Source: Sesamum alatum
Lineage: Eukaryota > Streptophyta > Magnoliopsida > Lamiales > Pedaliaceae
DNA: 64,000 nt
Reading direction: 5' to 3'
NCBI GenBank assembly: GCA_034509735.1
Contig: JACGWO010000010.1
Location: 9,809,193-9,873,192 of the forward strand
Position 1 is the first letter of the stretch. The number at the start of each line of letters is the position of its first letter. Below are positions 35,201 to 45,190 of the stretch, piece by piece. Both the position numbers and the translations under genes were made by a program. The notes under the pieces are model-generated. The model was not told the DNA's origin, searched no databases, and saw only the letters and a program-made list of their open reading frames with translations.

Positions 35201-35537
35201 AGTCAGAAAACTCACCGGAACTTTCTTCTGAGTAACAACACAGACTGAATCCGCCCCTCGGACGCCAATCGAGGTTATTCCGGCAGCCTTAACAGCCTTG
35301 AAAGCATATTCTGCATAAGTTATGCAGATATAAAGTCATGAACACTAATATTACGGAAACCCACAAAACAAGCAAGTGAATAAAAATCCCTGAAAACAAA
35401 ATTAGCGCATTAAGCTCGGAAAAATACAAAAAGTGGGCACTGGGAAAGTAGAAATGCTTACCAACTTGGTAGAGACGACCTTCCGGCGAGAAGATCGTTA
35501 TGTGTCGATCGTATCCGCCTCCACTTCCACGACTCAT
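26235..35537 (-). CDS. PAA: 20S proteasome subunit alpha type-6 (plant PAA)
   Basis: Encodes the alpha-1 (type-6) ring subunit of the 20S proteasome core, acting in cytosol and nucleus in ubiquitin-dependent protein breakdown; alpha subunits gate the chamber and are not catalytic. Nine exons on the minus strand: 35537-35462, 35310-35216, 35128-35047, 34207-34111, 33109-33051, 32951-32869, 29438-29343, 26725-26666, 26327-26235. They sum to 741 nt: 246 residues plus TGA, the usual length. All introns are GT-AG and phases agree. The start [20 protein letters not shown] is the conserved alpha N terminus. [27 protein letters not shown] and the C-terminal [10 protein letters not shown] are family hallmarks. 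There are no stops or frameshifts. Introns 6 (3430 bp) and 7 (2617 bp) are long; intron 6 holds a MITE. Exons are my reading by protein similarity, without transcripts. Confidence 0.96.
30356..30854. mobile_element. Mutator-type foldback MITE in intron 6 of PAA
   Basis: A 499-bp near-palindrome whose arms (about 225 bp each) surround a spacer of about 60 bp. The ends GGGTTAATTACA and TGTAATTAACCC are perfect inverts. It is flanked by a perfect 9-bp direct repeat TAAAAGTTA (30347-30355 and 30855-30863), the duplication size of Mutator-like elements. There is no coding sequence. Arms contain repeated 'ttacaccccctctga' words. It lies between exons 6 and 7 and leaves both splice sites untouched. 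Confidence 0.92.
31173..31345. repeat. Tandem duplication of about 86 bp in intron 6
   Basis: Copy one (31173-31257) and copy two (31258-31345) both run from ATTTCTTAACCACTGACC to CAAGCTCATAAGCC with few differences, mainly short indels. It is a direct duplication with no apparent transposon ends. Confidence 0.9.
31438..32290. mobile_element. Possible MITE in intron 6
   Basis: The ends AGTATGTTTGGTT and, inverted, GGTTCGTTTAGTT are partly alike, and both sides carry purine or pyrimidine-rich subterminal stretches (GGAAGT words on the left, CACTTCC words on the right). An AT microsatellite lies at about 31679-31700. No target duplication could be settled, so the family is open. Confidence 0.4.
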
Positions 35538-35800
35538 CCTTCAAAATTTCCCTCAAAAGATTTTGATTCTTTGTGTTCCTTTTTTCCCCTTTAGTTTTGA
35601 TTCGTGATTTAGGAGAAATGTGGGTTTTTAGAAGACGAAGAAGCTTTGCGCCCAAGACAGACAGACAGAACAAAAGAAGAGCACCTCATGTGAAATTACT
35701 GAAATACCCCCTACTGTACAGCACTTGTTGGTTACTGAAATACACTCACTGTGTTTGGTTTCACCCTCGGCCCATCATGTTCGGCCCGATTTGTTTTAGG
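35538..35800 (-). promoter_or_regulatory. PAA promoter and 5' UTR with two TGGGC boxes
   Basis: Sequence immediately upstream of the PAA start codon. TGGGC occurs on the minus strand at 35654-35650 and 35774-35770, the second within ATGGGCCGAGG, which is also a site II (TGGGCC) element. TGGGC has been described as a proteasome-related cis-element in Arabidopsis, bound by NAC53/NAC78. No convincing TATA box is seen, as is common for housekeeping genes. Function here is inferred from position. Confidence 0.55.
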
Positions 35801-36201
35801 CTGTCTGGGTTACAACCCTATCCGTATGGGTTCGAATATATACCCAAATTTATAATGTATCGAATTTTGGATTACTCGAATTCGATTTTGAATCAATTGG
35901 GACGGTTAGAATAGTGACAAAAATATCCAATCAGATTAATCGAATATCCGATATTTAATTAAAAAATAATAAAAATTAAAAAACTATAAGTAAATAAAAA
36001 AATATAATTATTTATTGTTACTAATAAAATAGTATAATACAAAGAGAATGGGGTGAAGTATATGTGAGTTGACTGATCCATAAAAAGGTGAACTATATGA
36101 GTTGATTGATCTAGGGGTCAAAGATGATGCAAGGAGCTCGAGCTCCTTTGAGCTCAAGTTTAAGTATTTGTGTTTGAAAGCTCGGGAACTTTTCTCTAAA
36201 T
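35801..36201. other. Spacer upstream of PAA
   Basis: No gene is visible. About 35810-35940 contains iterated 'ttcga', 'atccga' and 'atcgaa' words similar in style to 4910-5020. The rest is AT-rich. Confidence 0.4.
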
Positions 36202-36417
36202 GGGATAATTACATTTACACCCCCTCACTTATAGTTTATTTATATAAATCACCCATATTTTTTGCATAATTACAGAAATCACCCTTGATAGCCATAAAAT
36301 AGAGGTAGTTTGTGTAATAATGTCAACACTTTTGAGGGGTGTACGTGTAATTTTTTAAAAAAACAGGAGTGGTTTGTGTAAACAGATCATGGGTTAGGGG
36401 GTGTAAATGTAATTATC
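36202..36417. mobile_element. Short foldback MITE of the TTACACCCCC family
   Basis: Left end GGGATAATTACATTTACACC and right end (inverted) GATAATTACATTTACACCCC match apart from the outermost two bases. Flanks TCTCTAAAT (36193-36201) and TCTTTAAAT (36418-36426) agree at 8 of 9 positions. The 216-bp element has no ORF and shares end words with the intron 6 MITE. Confidence 0.7.
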
Positions 36418-36426
36418 TCTTTAAAT

Positions 36427-37070
36427 TTTTATATTTTATGTATTTTTAAGTTTTTTTATATATTTAACTATAATAATAATAATAATAAATGATATTTTAT
36501 TTATATTACCAAATATCTATCTAAAAATAAGCTTATTCAAAAATTTAATTATTGATAATTTTATTTTGCAAATAATTATTTAATATAATGCCTATATAAA
36601 TTTTATTGTTATATTTTAGTATCAATTTATAACCTCTTGTACTTTTTATAAATTTACAAATTCAAACAACTAACTTATAATATTTTATATTTATTTATGA
36701 GTATATATTTGTACTGGGATACATAATATGTAATATTTTTATTTTACTACTTATAAACTTATACTGAAATTTGGTGATTCCAATGAATTAATCTATTTCA
36801 GATGAGATAATTAAAGAAATTATCACTAATTAAATTCACCAAAGGCATTACCAAAGAAAATGGTGCTATCAACCAAACGTACATTTTAGGGTTTAATTAA
36901 TTACATTTTTAGCCCTATAATTATATACTTTTGATATTTAATCTTGTAATTTGTAAGCGTTGTAGACTGGTCCTTCACTTTATTTTTTTTTCTTTCAATT
37001 TTGTGATTTTTTACCACAAATTTGGTCGGAATTTTTAAAGTTGGTCGAAAACTGATAATAGATTTCTGGA
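36427..37070. other. AT-rich spacer and one-ended MITE fragment
   Basis: No gene is visible in 36427-36880. From about 36888 the phrase AGGGTTTAATTAATTACA resembles the end of the foldback MITEs. No matching right end is found before gypsy coding sequence begins near 37070, suggesting a MITE-like end abutting or inserted at the truncated end of element B. Confidence 0.4.
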
Positions 37071-38240
37071 TTCCGTCTTCCTCCTTAATGAACATGGAAC
37101 TCACAGCATGTTGTCCTGCAACAAGGTATAGGTACAATGTTTCACCTAGTGAGGGTTTGGTGAGCAAAGGCAGCTCGGCAAGATAGGCCTTTAGATCCAG
37201 GAAGGCTTGTTGGCAAGTCTCGTCCCATGCAAAGTCCTTGGCTTTCCTCGGGGCTTTGAAGCAGGGAAGGTTGCGCTCCACTGAGCGGGATACGAATCTG
37301 CTGAGGGCGGCTATGCGATCCACAAGTTTCCGTACTTCATTGAGGTTGCCAGGAGGCTTCATTTCCTGGATTGCTCGTATTTTATCCGGGTTGACCACGA
37401 TACCCTTCTCTGTCACCAAGTAGCCAAGAAATCGGCCACTTCGAACACCAAATACACATTTGGTTGGGTTCAACTTCATGTGGTATTTTCTAAGTATGTT
37501 GAAGGTTTCAACAAGGTCTGGAATGTACTGGTTGGCATGCCTGCTTTTCACCAGCATGTAGTCCACATACAATTCCATGTTGCACTCGAGTTGCTCTCAG
37601 AACATGCGATCCACCAATCGTTAGTATGTGACACCTGCATTTTTCAGCAAAAAGGGCATAACAATATAGCAATCATGATCCCCCTGACATGATGAAACTT
37701 ACTCATTTCCGGCGGTCGTGGTTAAGCATAATCTGGTGATAACCCTGTGAGGCATCCATAAGACTTAATAGTTCATGACTAGAGGTGGAATCCACCAACT
37801 GGTCTATACGAGATAAGGGATAAAAATCCTTAGGGCATGCCTTATTCACATCCCTAAAGTCTACGCACATACGCCATTTGTTACATGGTTTAGGGATAAG
37901 TACCACGTTGGACAACCATTGGGGGAATTGGATCTCCTCGATGTGCCCTGCATCAAGGAGTTTGCTTACCTCCTCCTAGATGACATTGTCCTTCTCAGGA
38001 CTGAAATATCTTTTCTTCTGCTTTACAGGAGGGAAGGTTAGATCCAGGTTCAGATTATGTACTGCAATGCTAGAGTCAATACCCACTAAGTCCCGGGTTG
38101 ACCATGCGAAGACATCTGAGTTCTCTTGCAAAAAAGTGGTTAGTCACCCTGCTAGGTCAGGGCTTAGCTGGGAGCCAATCCAGGTGGCTTCGTCTGGCTC
38201 TCCTAGTACCAACTAGATGCTCAACAACTCTTTGACGGGC
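37071..38240 (-). pseudogene. Element B reverse transcriptase and partial RNase H
   Basis: RT read on the minus strand: VKQKKRYFSPEKD (about 38000-38040), WRMCVDFRDVNKACPKDFYP and MDASQGYHQIML (37915-37703), then MELYVDYMLVKSRHANQY (37578 onward) and RFLGYLVTEKGI. The catalytic YVDD is YVDY: the second aspartate codon has become TAC, which should abolish polymerisation. RNase H begins (ETLYLYLVAGQHAVSS) but is lost after KEEDGIQKS at about 37070. Stops also break the frame between 37700 and 37580 and near 37977. Confidence 0.85.
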
Positions 38241-38801
38241 TGAAATCGAGCAGGAACCTCATTTCCTTGCTCATCGTGCTGCATAGATCATTTCCCCTTC
38301 TCCTTGATGGGCTAGGGAATCTATTTCCATGTCCTTCCCTTTACGGATTGGACGTAGCATTTTCAAGCTAGCTTCCATGAGGAACTAGCGATTACAATTG
38401 AGAGACCGAATGGCAAGAACGATACTACTCTCTAGAGGAGATATATCAACAATCAGCTCCTGACAAGGACTAGATTGATGGTTTATCGACATCTAGAGAG
38501 GGAAGAGCTCGACAGAGCGACATCTATTCAAAAGAAGAACTCGAAGAGGACATTCTGAAGGGTTATATCATGATGGAAGAGTGGTAAGCAAGAAAGAAGG
38601 GACGCTGCGACTACTAGGCGAGAACCCGATGAATCAAATATTATAGTGATTCCCTGGAGGCAGTGTACTGGTCATTTGTGACTTCTCATACTCCTGCTCC
38701 AGAAGGGAATTTTAACTTCATGTGGTAGGTAGCGATAATAGCCTGGAAGGCATTTAGAGCATGTCGTCCAAGAATGACAGTGTATATTGAAGGCATATCC
38801 A
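38241..38801. other. Element B protease-RT linker region, partly foreign-looking
   Basis: The ends continue gypsy sequence on the minus strand. The middle (about 38370-38640) reads more like coding DNA on the plus strand (EWQERYYSLEEIYQQSAPDK and SKEELEEDILKGYIMMEEW in nearby frames), and no gypsy motif was recognised there. Origin is unknown; it may be a small insertion or inversion. Confidence 0.35.
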
Positions 38802-39125
38802 CTATAAGGAAGCGATCATCTTCATCTCCTGGTTGGGCTCCACCCCCAAGGATAGGGGGAGCAGGATTTGTCCTAGAGGATGTACCACTTCCCTTGCAAA
38901 ACCATACAATGATGTGTCTACCGGCTTCAATAGGATATCACCTGGCTCCATCTGCCGGTAGACCTCATAGAAGAGGATATCTGCAGAACTGCCAGAATCC
39001 ACAAAAATACGTTGAACAGTGTAGTTAGCAAGAGCGGCAAAAATAACAAGTGCATCATTATGAGGTAAACGCACTCCTTGTATGTCAGCAGGTATCCCTG
39101 CTGGTGGTTGGTGGTCAAACTCCAT
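38802..39125 (-). pseudogene. Element B aspartic protease
   Basis: The frame 39125-38802 (107 codons on the minus strand) includes LPHNDALVIFAALANYTVQR, the active-site block IFVDSGSSADILF and SLYGFAREVVHPLG, in the order expected for gypsy protease. The DSG catalytic triplet is intact, unlike element A. It would release mature proteins from the polyprotein. It is continuous for this domain but cut off from RT by the disrupted linker. Confidence 0.8.
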
Positions 39126-40774
39126 ACTGCTCTAGCAACACGGGCATGGGCGCGCCTGGCTCTGCTAGAGTCATCCCCATCAGTAGGTCCTCCTACAATC
39201 ATATGAATTACCCCATTGGCAAAGGTGTTTTCTGGACTCTGCTCCTCAGCTAGGAATTTTTTCTTTCTGTGCTCCCTTTTGGGGGGATCAGCGAACTGCT
39301 CCTCACTTTTTGTGGGAATTGCGATGGCGGAAGCATTCTTCCTTATGTTCACAACATCGATCCTTGTCGACTTAGTCTTTCAAGTAGTCGCCCTGGATGA
39401 GCAGTTCTATTTCCTGTCTTAGCTAGCGACACCTGTTGGTATCATGTTCATATTCTCTGTGGTAGCTGCAGAAATATCTAGATTTGGGACATTGAGGGCT
39501 TCCCTTAGGCCATTGTAGTGCGGGATGGCAGTCTATAGCCATTAACATTCGTGTTAGGCTCATTCTTTGGATCGAGGGGGTTGAACCGTCCTCGTGGTTC
39601 CCTCTACTCCTCCGGGTGGAGGAGGTTTCTCCTTCTCTCCTCCGGTCCTTGTTGTCCCCCTTCCTGACCAGCCAGGCATCCTCGAGGTTCATGTACTTCC
39701 TTGGACGAGCCAGTATTTCATGGAAATTAGCTGCAGGTTTCTTTGCCAATGATTCGAAGAGTGGTCCTACTCGTAGTCCCTGGGTGAGTGCGTTGATCAA
39801 CATCTCCTGGTGGGCAGTAGGGACTTTCATGACAACATTAGTGTCTCCTTTTCCTCCTGCTTGACTTCGAAAAGGCTGATAACCGATTTTTGGTACGTCT
39901 TGCTACTAGCAAACTGGTGTAGAAAAAGGGAGCTAAGTTCTGCAAAAGATCTTACTAATCTAGCTATAAGCTGGTCGAACCATTGTTGAGCAGAGTCAGT
40001 TAGTGTAGTAAGAAAATACAACATTGAATATCATCGGTATACTTGTGCAGCAGGACTACATTTTTGAACTTACGCATATGCTCAGCCGGGTTAGTGGTGC
40101 CGTTATAGGCAGGTAGATGGGAAGGTACTCGAAAATGAGTAGGGAGCTCTTCCGCCATGACGTCCTCGCTGAAAGGAATGCCACGATTCGGCAGTAAAGT
40201 ATCTTTAGCTACCTGCTAGTGAAGCTCGACCACCTCCTTCCTAAGGGCTTGCCAAATTTCAGGAGGCTGAAAAAGCACTGCCTCCTTGCTGGTGGAGCCA
40301 GTAGGGAGAGATTTGTCCTGTTGTTGTCTAGCAGGAGCCTATTCGTCCATTGGTTGACTTCCTGGTGTTCCTCCTCGCTCCTGCCGGGAAGAGGGTCCTC
40401 GCCACTTGCTTGGGAGCCACGAAAAGTTGAGTGAATGATCTCCACTATGAATTAGCGAGGTGCTCGTATAGGAGCAGATCCAAAATAGTAGGAGCAACAA
40501 CGGGGTTGACACTGGGGCTGAAAGGTCTTCACCCAAAGCAGTAGTGGCACCAACTGGAGCATGGAAGGCATCAACTGGAGTGGTGTAGTCGACAGTTGGA
40601 ACCGGGAGGCCACCAGTCATAACTAGGTCATTAGCTGGAGCGGGGGGCACTAGCGGTGTTCCTCATCTGTCCAAGAGGTAGGAAGGTGGATCCTACTGTA
40701 GCAGGGAGAGGGGCATCTTCTAAGAGAGATTCAATGTTATCTAAATCAACCATTTCTCACGTTAAAGCTCAAGT
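39126..40774 (-). pseudogene. Element B gag
   Basis: Minus-strand fragments: N-terminal variable part (40650-40209), FLTTLTDSAQQWFDQLIARL and SSLFLHQFASSKTYQK (40024-39827), LINALTQGLRVGPLFESLAK and the knuckle-like YFCSYHREYEHDTNRCR (39830-39423), then NGVIHMIVGGP (about 39204-39236) before protease. These match the order in Tat-type gags. The knuckle has Cys-X2-His…His…Cys form with a glutamate in place of the usual glycine. Frames change several times, and a stop (TAG) follows NRCR. Confidence 0.8.
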
Positions 40775-40793
40775 GTTCCCACAGATGGCGCTA
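40775..40793 (-). promoter_or_regulatory. Element B primer binding site
   Basis: The minus strand reads TAGCGCCATCTGTGGGAAC next to the LTR start at 40795. It matches the element A site apart from substitutions at two or three positions. Confidence 0.75.
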
Positions 40794-40794
40794 A

Positions 40795-41620
40795 TGATGT
40801 GTACAAAAATTTAGCAGCACCACAAAATATCGAGGGACCTTCACAAACATCTCAATATTGAAGGGTAGACTAACCTGCAGAGAAGGGTTAGCACTCTAAT
40901 ACTTAAGTCAATAATGTTCTATTGATAAAATAAACGGGAAAACTTGAATTAAGTGAGAGTAATGGTAAAATAATATTGTTTAGTGTTGAAATGGGCAAAA
41001 GTATGCTGGAAATAGCTGAAAAGTGGAGGGAAAACGTGTGCAAAGTGAGGTGTAAAATAAAGTAAAAGTTACTTGACAAATGACTATGCAATAAGTCATT
41101 TTTATAGCCAGTGACGAGTTCCATTTTGGAGGTATTAAGTTGAGTGTCATATGTCATTGGAATCCTTGTGAAGTCAGTTTTTCCACCCAACAAACCACGC
41201 CAAAATCAGAATTGATTTGTAGGATATATGGTTGTTTATGGAAACCTTGCCATGTCTGCCCCATATTTCCCGGGAAAGTGATTATTGGCTGAGAAACATT
41301 AGGATTATGGCTGATCCTCTGGAAATTTGGATGAGATTTTTTGATATGATATGGCTCCACATGTTGGCCACCTGTATGACATGAAATCCTTGATGTTTGA
41401 TGACTAGACTTACTGTACGAGGCTTTTTTATGGGTCTACCAGGTCAGTGAACAAAAACTAGATTTTCATCTATAAGAACCTTACAATTTTGGACCACATG
41501 TGCGTGGGCCCGCTGGCCTGGCCTACCTAGAGGCCTACTCCTTCCTCTTGGGCTGTACCAAGTGGGCTTTAGGGGGCATCACTCTCCATTGGGCCTCTAT
41601 CGCCATGGACTTGATATCCA
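40795..41620 (-). mobile_element. Element B 5' LTR
   Basis: The LTR starts TGATGTGTAC beside the primer binding site; the outer end is taken at TTGATATCCA by analogy with GTACATATCA of element A. That gives 826 bp, equal to the element A 3' LTR. There is no second copy to confirm the outer boundary. Confidence 0.65.
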
Positions 41621-41637
41621 TAAAAGAAAAATGAAAG

Positions 41638-41995
41638 GGCAAAATACAATTTACCCCCCTGTGTTATTCGAAAAGAGCAATTTACCCGCTTGTGTAAAAT
41701 AAATAAGCAATTTACACCCTCGTGTTTTAAAAAATGAAGCAAAATACCCCCTCACACGAGTGGTGTAACACACGCGCCATTTTTTAATTTTTTTTTCATT
41801 TGTTTTATTTTTATGTTTATTTACAATCATTGGATCGCATTCATATAGATGATCGGTCCAGATTCAATCTACATATACATTATATAAAAAATATATTTTA
41901 TTATTTTATCATATATTAAATTATATATATTATTTATAAAAATAATATTTAATATTTTAGAAATATGAAGATATATATATATATATATATATTAT
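41638..41995. repeat. Short tandem units with 'caatttacccc' and an AT microsatellite
   Basis: Three or four units of about 40 bp with AGCAATTTAC-CCC-TGTGT lie at 41638-41770 and recall one arm of the foldback MITEs, with no opposite arm. AT-rich sequence with an (AT)n run at about 41973-41992 follows. Confidence 0.6.
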
Positions 41996-42129
41996 TTTCT
42001 ACCTTTCTTCTTTAGCTTTCCAGCATCGCCGCCCGCCGCCACTGCTCATTCACAACACGGCCGCCGCTGTTGCCCCCCCTCCTCCCCACCGTCGCGCCAC
42101 TCCCCCTCCTCCTCCCCGTCGTCCTATGC
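41996..42129. other. GC-rich, proline/serine-coding-like fragment
   Basis: A sharp GC-rich patch (about 42027-42120) of CCGCC, CCTCC and CGTCG words in an AT-rich neighbourhood. It could be a scrap of a host 5' exon or low-complexity DNA. No frame is supported. Confidence 0.4.
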
Positions 42130-42655
42130 ACAAGGTTACTGTGTAACTTCAAGTCCAAGGACTAGTTAGTGCACTATCTTAGCCTAGGAGTTTCAAATTA
42201 TATCGATCATGTCACACAAAGCTTCTATACGAGAACTCCTGTGAGTCAGTTCAGTGAACTTGACAACACCTTGTCAAGAACCCACTAAAGTTTATAGGCG
42301 TCATACTTCTGTCATCAATGAAATACGACACTCATCGTGTGAGTGCAACACTTAGTGCAAGTCTCTAAAGATTCCTGCTATACCTCTTCTTGAGGATTCC
42401 CAACTTGGAACATTCGATATTAAACCTCAAAAGTTGGTTTCATAGTTGTCATCATATGCGCAACCATCTTCCATAGCTTTTACAATCTAAGGACTTCAAC
42501 CATAATAAACACACATAAAATGCACAAATTGAACATAATGAAAATTGCCCAAAGAACAGTTATCATAATATATAACATTTCATTAAATAAGATCATTCAT
42601 AAGTAGATTACAAGAAGGTTAACTGATCGGCTTGTCGACCAACTATTCTAATAGT
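42130..42655 (-). mobile_element. Old, diverged copia LTR remnant
   Basis: Collinear with the inner part of the Copia-2 LTR (compare 44730-45176): GTGAGTCAGTTCAGT, CACTCATCGTGTGAGTGCAA, CCCAACTTGGAACATT, and the terminal CTATTCTAATAG against CTATTCTAACA. It is much more diverged than Copia-1 or Copia-2 and lacks the outer part. No gene accompanies it. Confidence 0.7.
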
Positions 42656-42942
42656 TTCGCAAGTTTCCATTTTAGAACTTGCAAATCAAAACCCAAACAT
42701 CTCAAGTTGAATCGTCCGCGAGCGTCTTTTTGCTCACATCATGTGCATTATAAGAGGAATTTGGAATATTTCTTTCAAAAAAAGAAAAATCCAAAATTTT
42801 GGAATTTAATGTGGTAGTATTACCGGCAAATTTTTCTCTCCAAATTTGCTTACATCCATGTAATGCCCTTAAATCATTTTTTTCTGTTTCCAACTACATA
42901 TTAACCTAGTTCATGTATAAGATAATTCCAACAAATTGATGT

Positions 42943-45176
42943 TGAAGGACAAGCAGATCCGCCCGGGAGCACGAGCGGAAGCGAGAAATTGAGTAAATGG
43001 TGCGTAAATTAAATCAAACCTAATTTAAAATACGAATGCCAAGGGTTGTGCCCTTGGCTGCTCAACCGGGCGTTCGATGTAGGATGTGTAAATATTGAAA
43101 ATGAATATTAAACACATAGGGCATAGATAAATACATATAATCAATCAAAGCGTAATAAACCGTTACCTTTGATTGTTTAGCGTATGCTCCCGGCTACTTG
43201 CGTTGTTCCTTCTCCGGAATGCTCACGAAATCCAAACGTATGGATTCTCCAAAGGTGATCCACACCACACCGGAAGAAACACACGTTCTTCTTGCTAGAA
43301 AAGAACGGGTTTAAGAAGAAATCGGTTTAAGAGAAGAACACTATGAATTAGTGCTCTCTTAAACTTACTTTGTTCTTCTTCTTGATTCAAAATCAAGTGA
43401 AGAACACAAGTGTAGGAGAGGGAGAGAGAGCCGAGAGTTGAGAGAGAGGAGAGGAATTTTTTTTCTTCTTTTTTTCTTAGAAAAAGATGAATAATGAATC
43501 ACATGTGCTTGGTGTTGTATATTCTAATATATATACATAATTAATGTGATTATTGGAATGTGTCTAGGTTCATCCAAGGATGTCTAGATTCATTCCAATC
43601 AATCACCATCAATTCTTCAATCAAGCCTACCAAAATTTATGGTATGATCAAATCATACCAAAAGGGAAGAGCTTGATTGGAGTTGATTTGTCTCTTTCCA
43701 AAAGAGATAAGTCAACATACCACCTAGCATGAAACATGGCTGATTTTGCTTCCTCCAAGGGAGCATGTCGGCCATGTTTAATTAAGGGAAGAAGTCCAAC
43801 TTCTTCCTATTCCAAAATAGGAATTATTTCTCCTCTCGGGTATAATTTAACGTACCGGGTTTTATCGTAATCCAATTACGACGAACCAAACATTAAATCC
43901 AATTTAATGTCCATTTAAATTATTCACGTTGATCTTTTAATCCAATTAAAAGATCCAACGTCTCAACGTCTCAACTTTCCATATTTAATCGAAAATCCAA
44001 TTTACCGATTAAACGGAAGCCCGATACAATATCGGCCCGTCCATCCAATGGACTTTCCCTTAAGTAATCCAATTACTTATTTTATCCTTCGAGATTGACT
44101 CCAAGTTGATCTCTCAACCTCCTCGGTGATTTGTGTGTGACCCTTTAGGTTCACCCTCAGCTAGACTTAGGCCCGTGTCCCACAAGGGCCCGTTACCATA
44201 GGTGGCCGTCTAGCAACGGTCCATGGCACTAGAGACTAGGTGAATTGGCGTGAACATTTAGGCGCCAATTCTGTACGGGTACGATCCTTCCGTCTACCGT
44301 CTCCCGACCTTAGTCTAGGATATGGAATTGGGCGTCGGTTCCCATCCTTGACTAGGCATCTATGCTTAATACTCGAGACCACGTATGCTTCATTGCGTCG
44401 ACACAGGAAACCATTCCCTGTTCGACCAACCACTGTGGCCACAGCTTCAAACAGCATGAACGTGTCTCCGAGTGCATAGAAGATACCTCTGTCACATACT
44501 GACAGGGGACAGATCCTCTTCTTGGAATCCACCGTCCTCGCTACACATTTCGACTGCACTGGACAAGGCTTATGATAATCATCTTACAGAATGATTACCT
44601 CTCGCCAGATCCAAGATACAGCCGTCATGTGCACGCGACTGCCATGATCCCTCAAGTCTGAGGATTACTCCCGTACTATCGGAACCGGGGAAAACCAATC
44701 ATAACGACCAAGCCTCCAAGGCTTCCATATGATGATCCCCGCGAGTCAGTCCAGTTGGCTCGACCCCAGTCGACCAACCCATCAAGATCGTGTAGACGTC
44801 CCACGCCTGTCACCGATGAAACACGGCACTCATCTAATGAACACGACTCTTGACGCAAGTCTCAATAGGACTCTCGATGCCCTGTCTCGAGGTCCTCGAC
44901 TTGGAACGTTTCAAACCCAACTCTTAATCAGCTGGTTTCATGACCACCATCCAATGCGTGGCCCAACTGCACGAGTTGTTATCCATGGTCTGTGGGCTTT
45001 GTTGCGATATAAGTTAAACACCATTTTAACAAATGTGAAATGAGCGCAACAAAGTAAGCACCTGAAGTGATAAATACTCATTTTATTCATCACATAATAA
45101 TATTACATTTATATCGAGTTGTATAATAGGTTACAAATCGCCAAACCTATTGGCTTTCTGGTCACCTATTCTAACA
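42943..45176 (-). mobile_element. Copia-2 3' LTR
   Basis: Starts TGAAGGACAAGC and ends TATTCTAACA on the plus strand. It pairs with 50878-53112 over its full length with few substitutions. GA-rich tract at 43415-43455 (pyrimidine-rich leader on the minus strand). Confidence 0.95.
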
Positions 45177-45188
45177 ATCTCCCACTTG
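45177..45188 (-). promoter_or_regulatory. Copia-2 polypurine tract
   Basis: The minus strand reads AAGTGGGAGATT directly before the 3' LTR and a few bases after the pol stop codon, the expected place for plus-strand DNA priming. Confidence 0.85.
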
Positions 45189-45190
45189 AC

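Larger units (their letters stand above)
37071..41620 (-). mobile_element. Element B: 3'-truncated Tat-like gypsy retrotransposon
   Basis: A minus-strand element with 5' LTR (40795-41620), primer binding site, gag, protease, RT and the start of RNase H. Coding similarity stops near 37070, so the rest of RNase H, integrase and the 3' LTR are missing. Its LTR start (TGATGTGTAC, then GCACCACAAAA and TCGAGGGACCTT) is related to the 3' LTR of element A (TGATGCGTACC, AGTACCACAAAA, TCGAGGGACCTT). Most ORFs are interrupted. Confidence 0.85.

Noticed and set aside
36137..36150. Short GGAGCTCGAGCTCC palindrome
   Set aside because: Short, not repeated, and with no feature nearby that it would explain.
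44236..44559. 107-codon minus-strand frame, repeated at 52172-52495
   Set aside because: It occurs in both LTRs only because LTRs are copies; no known protein motif.
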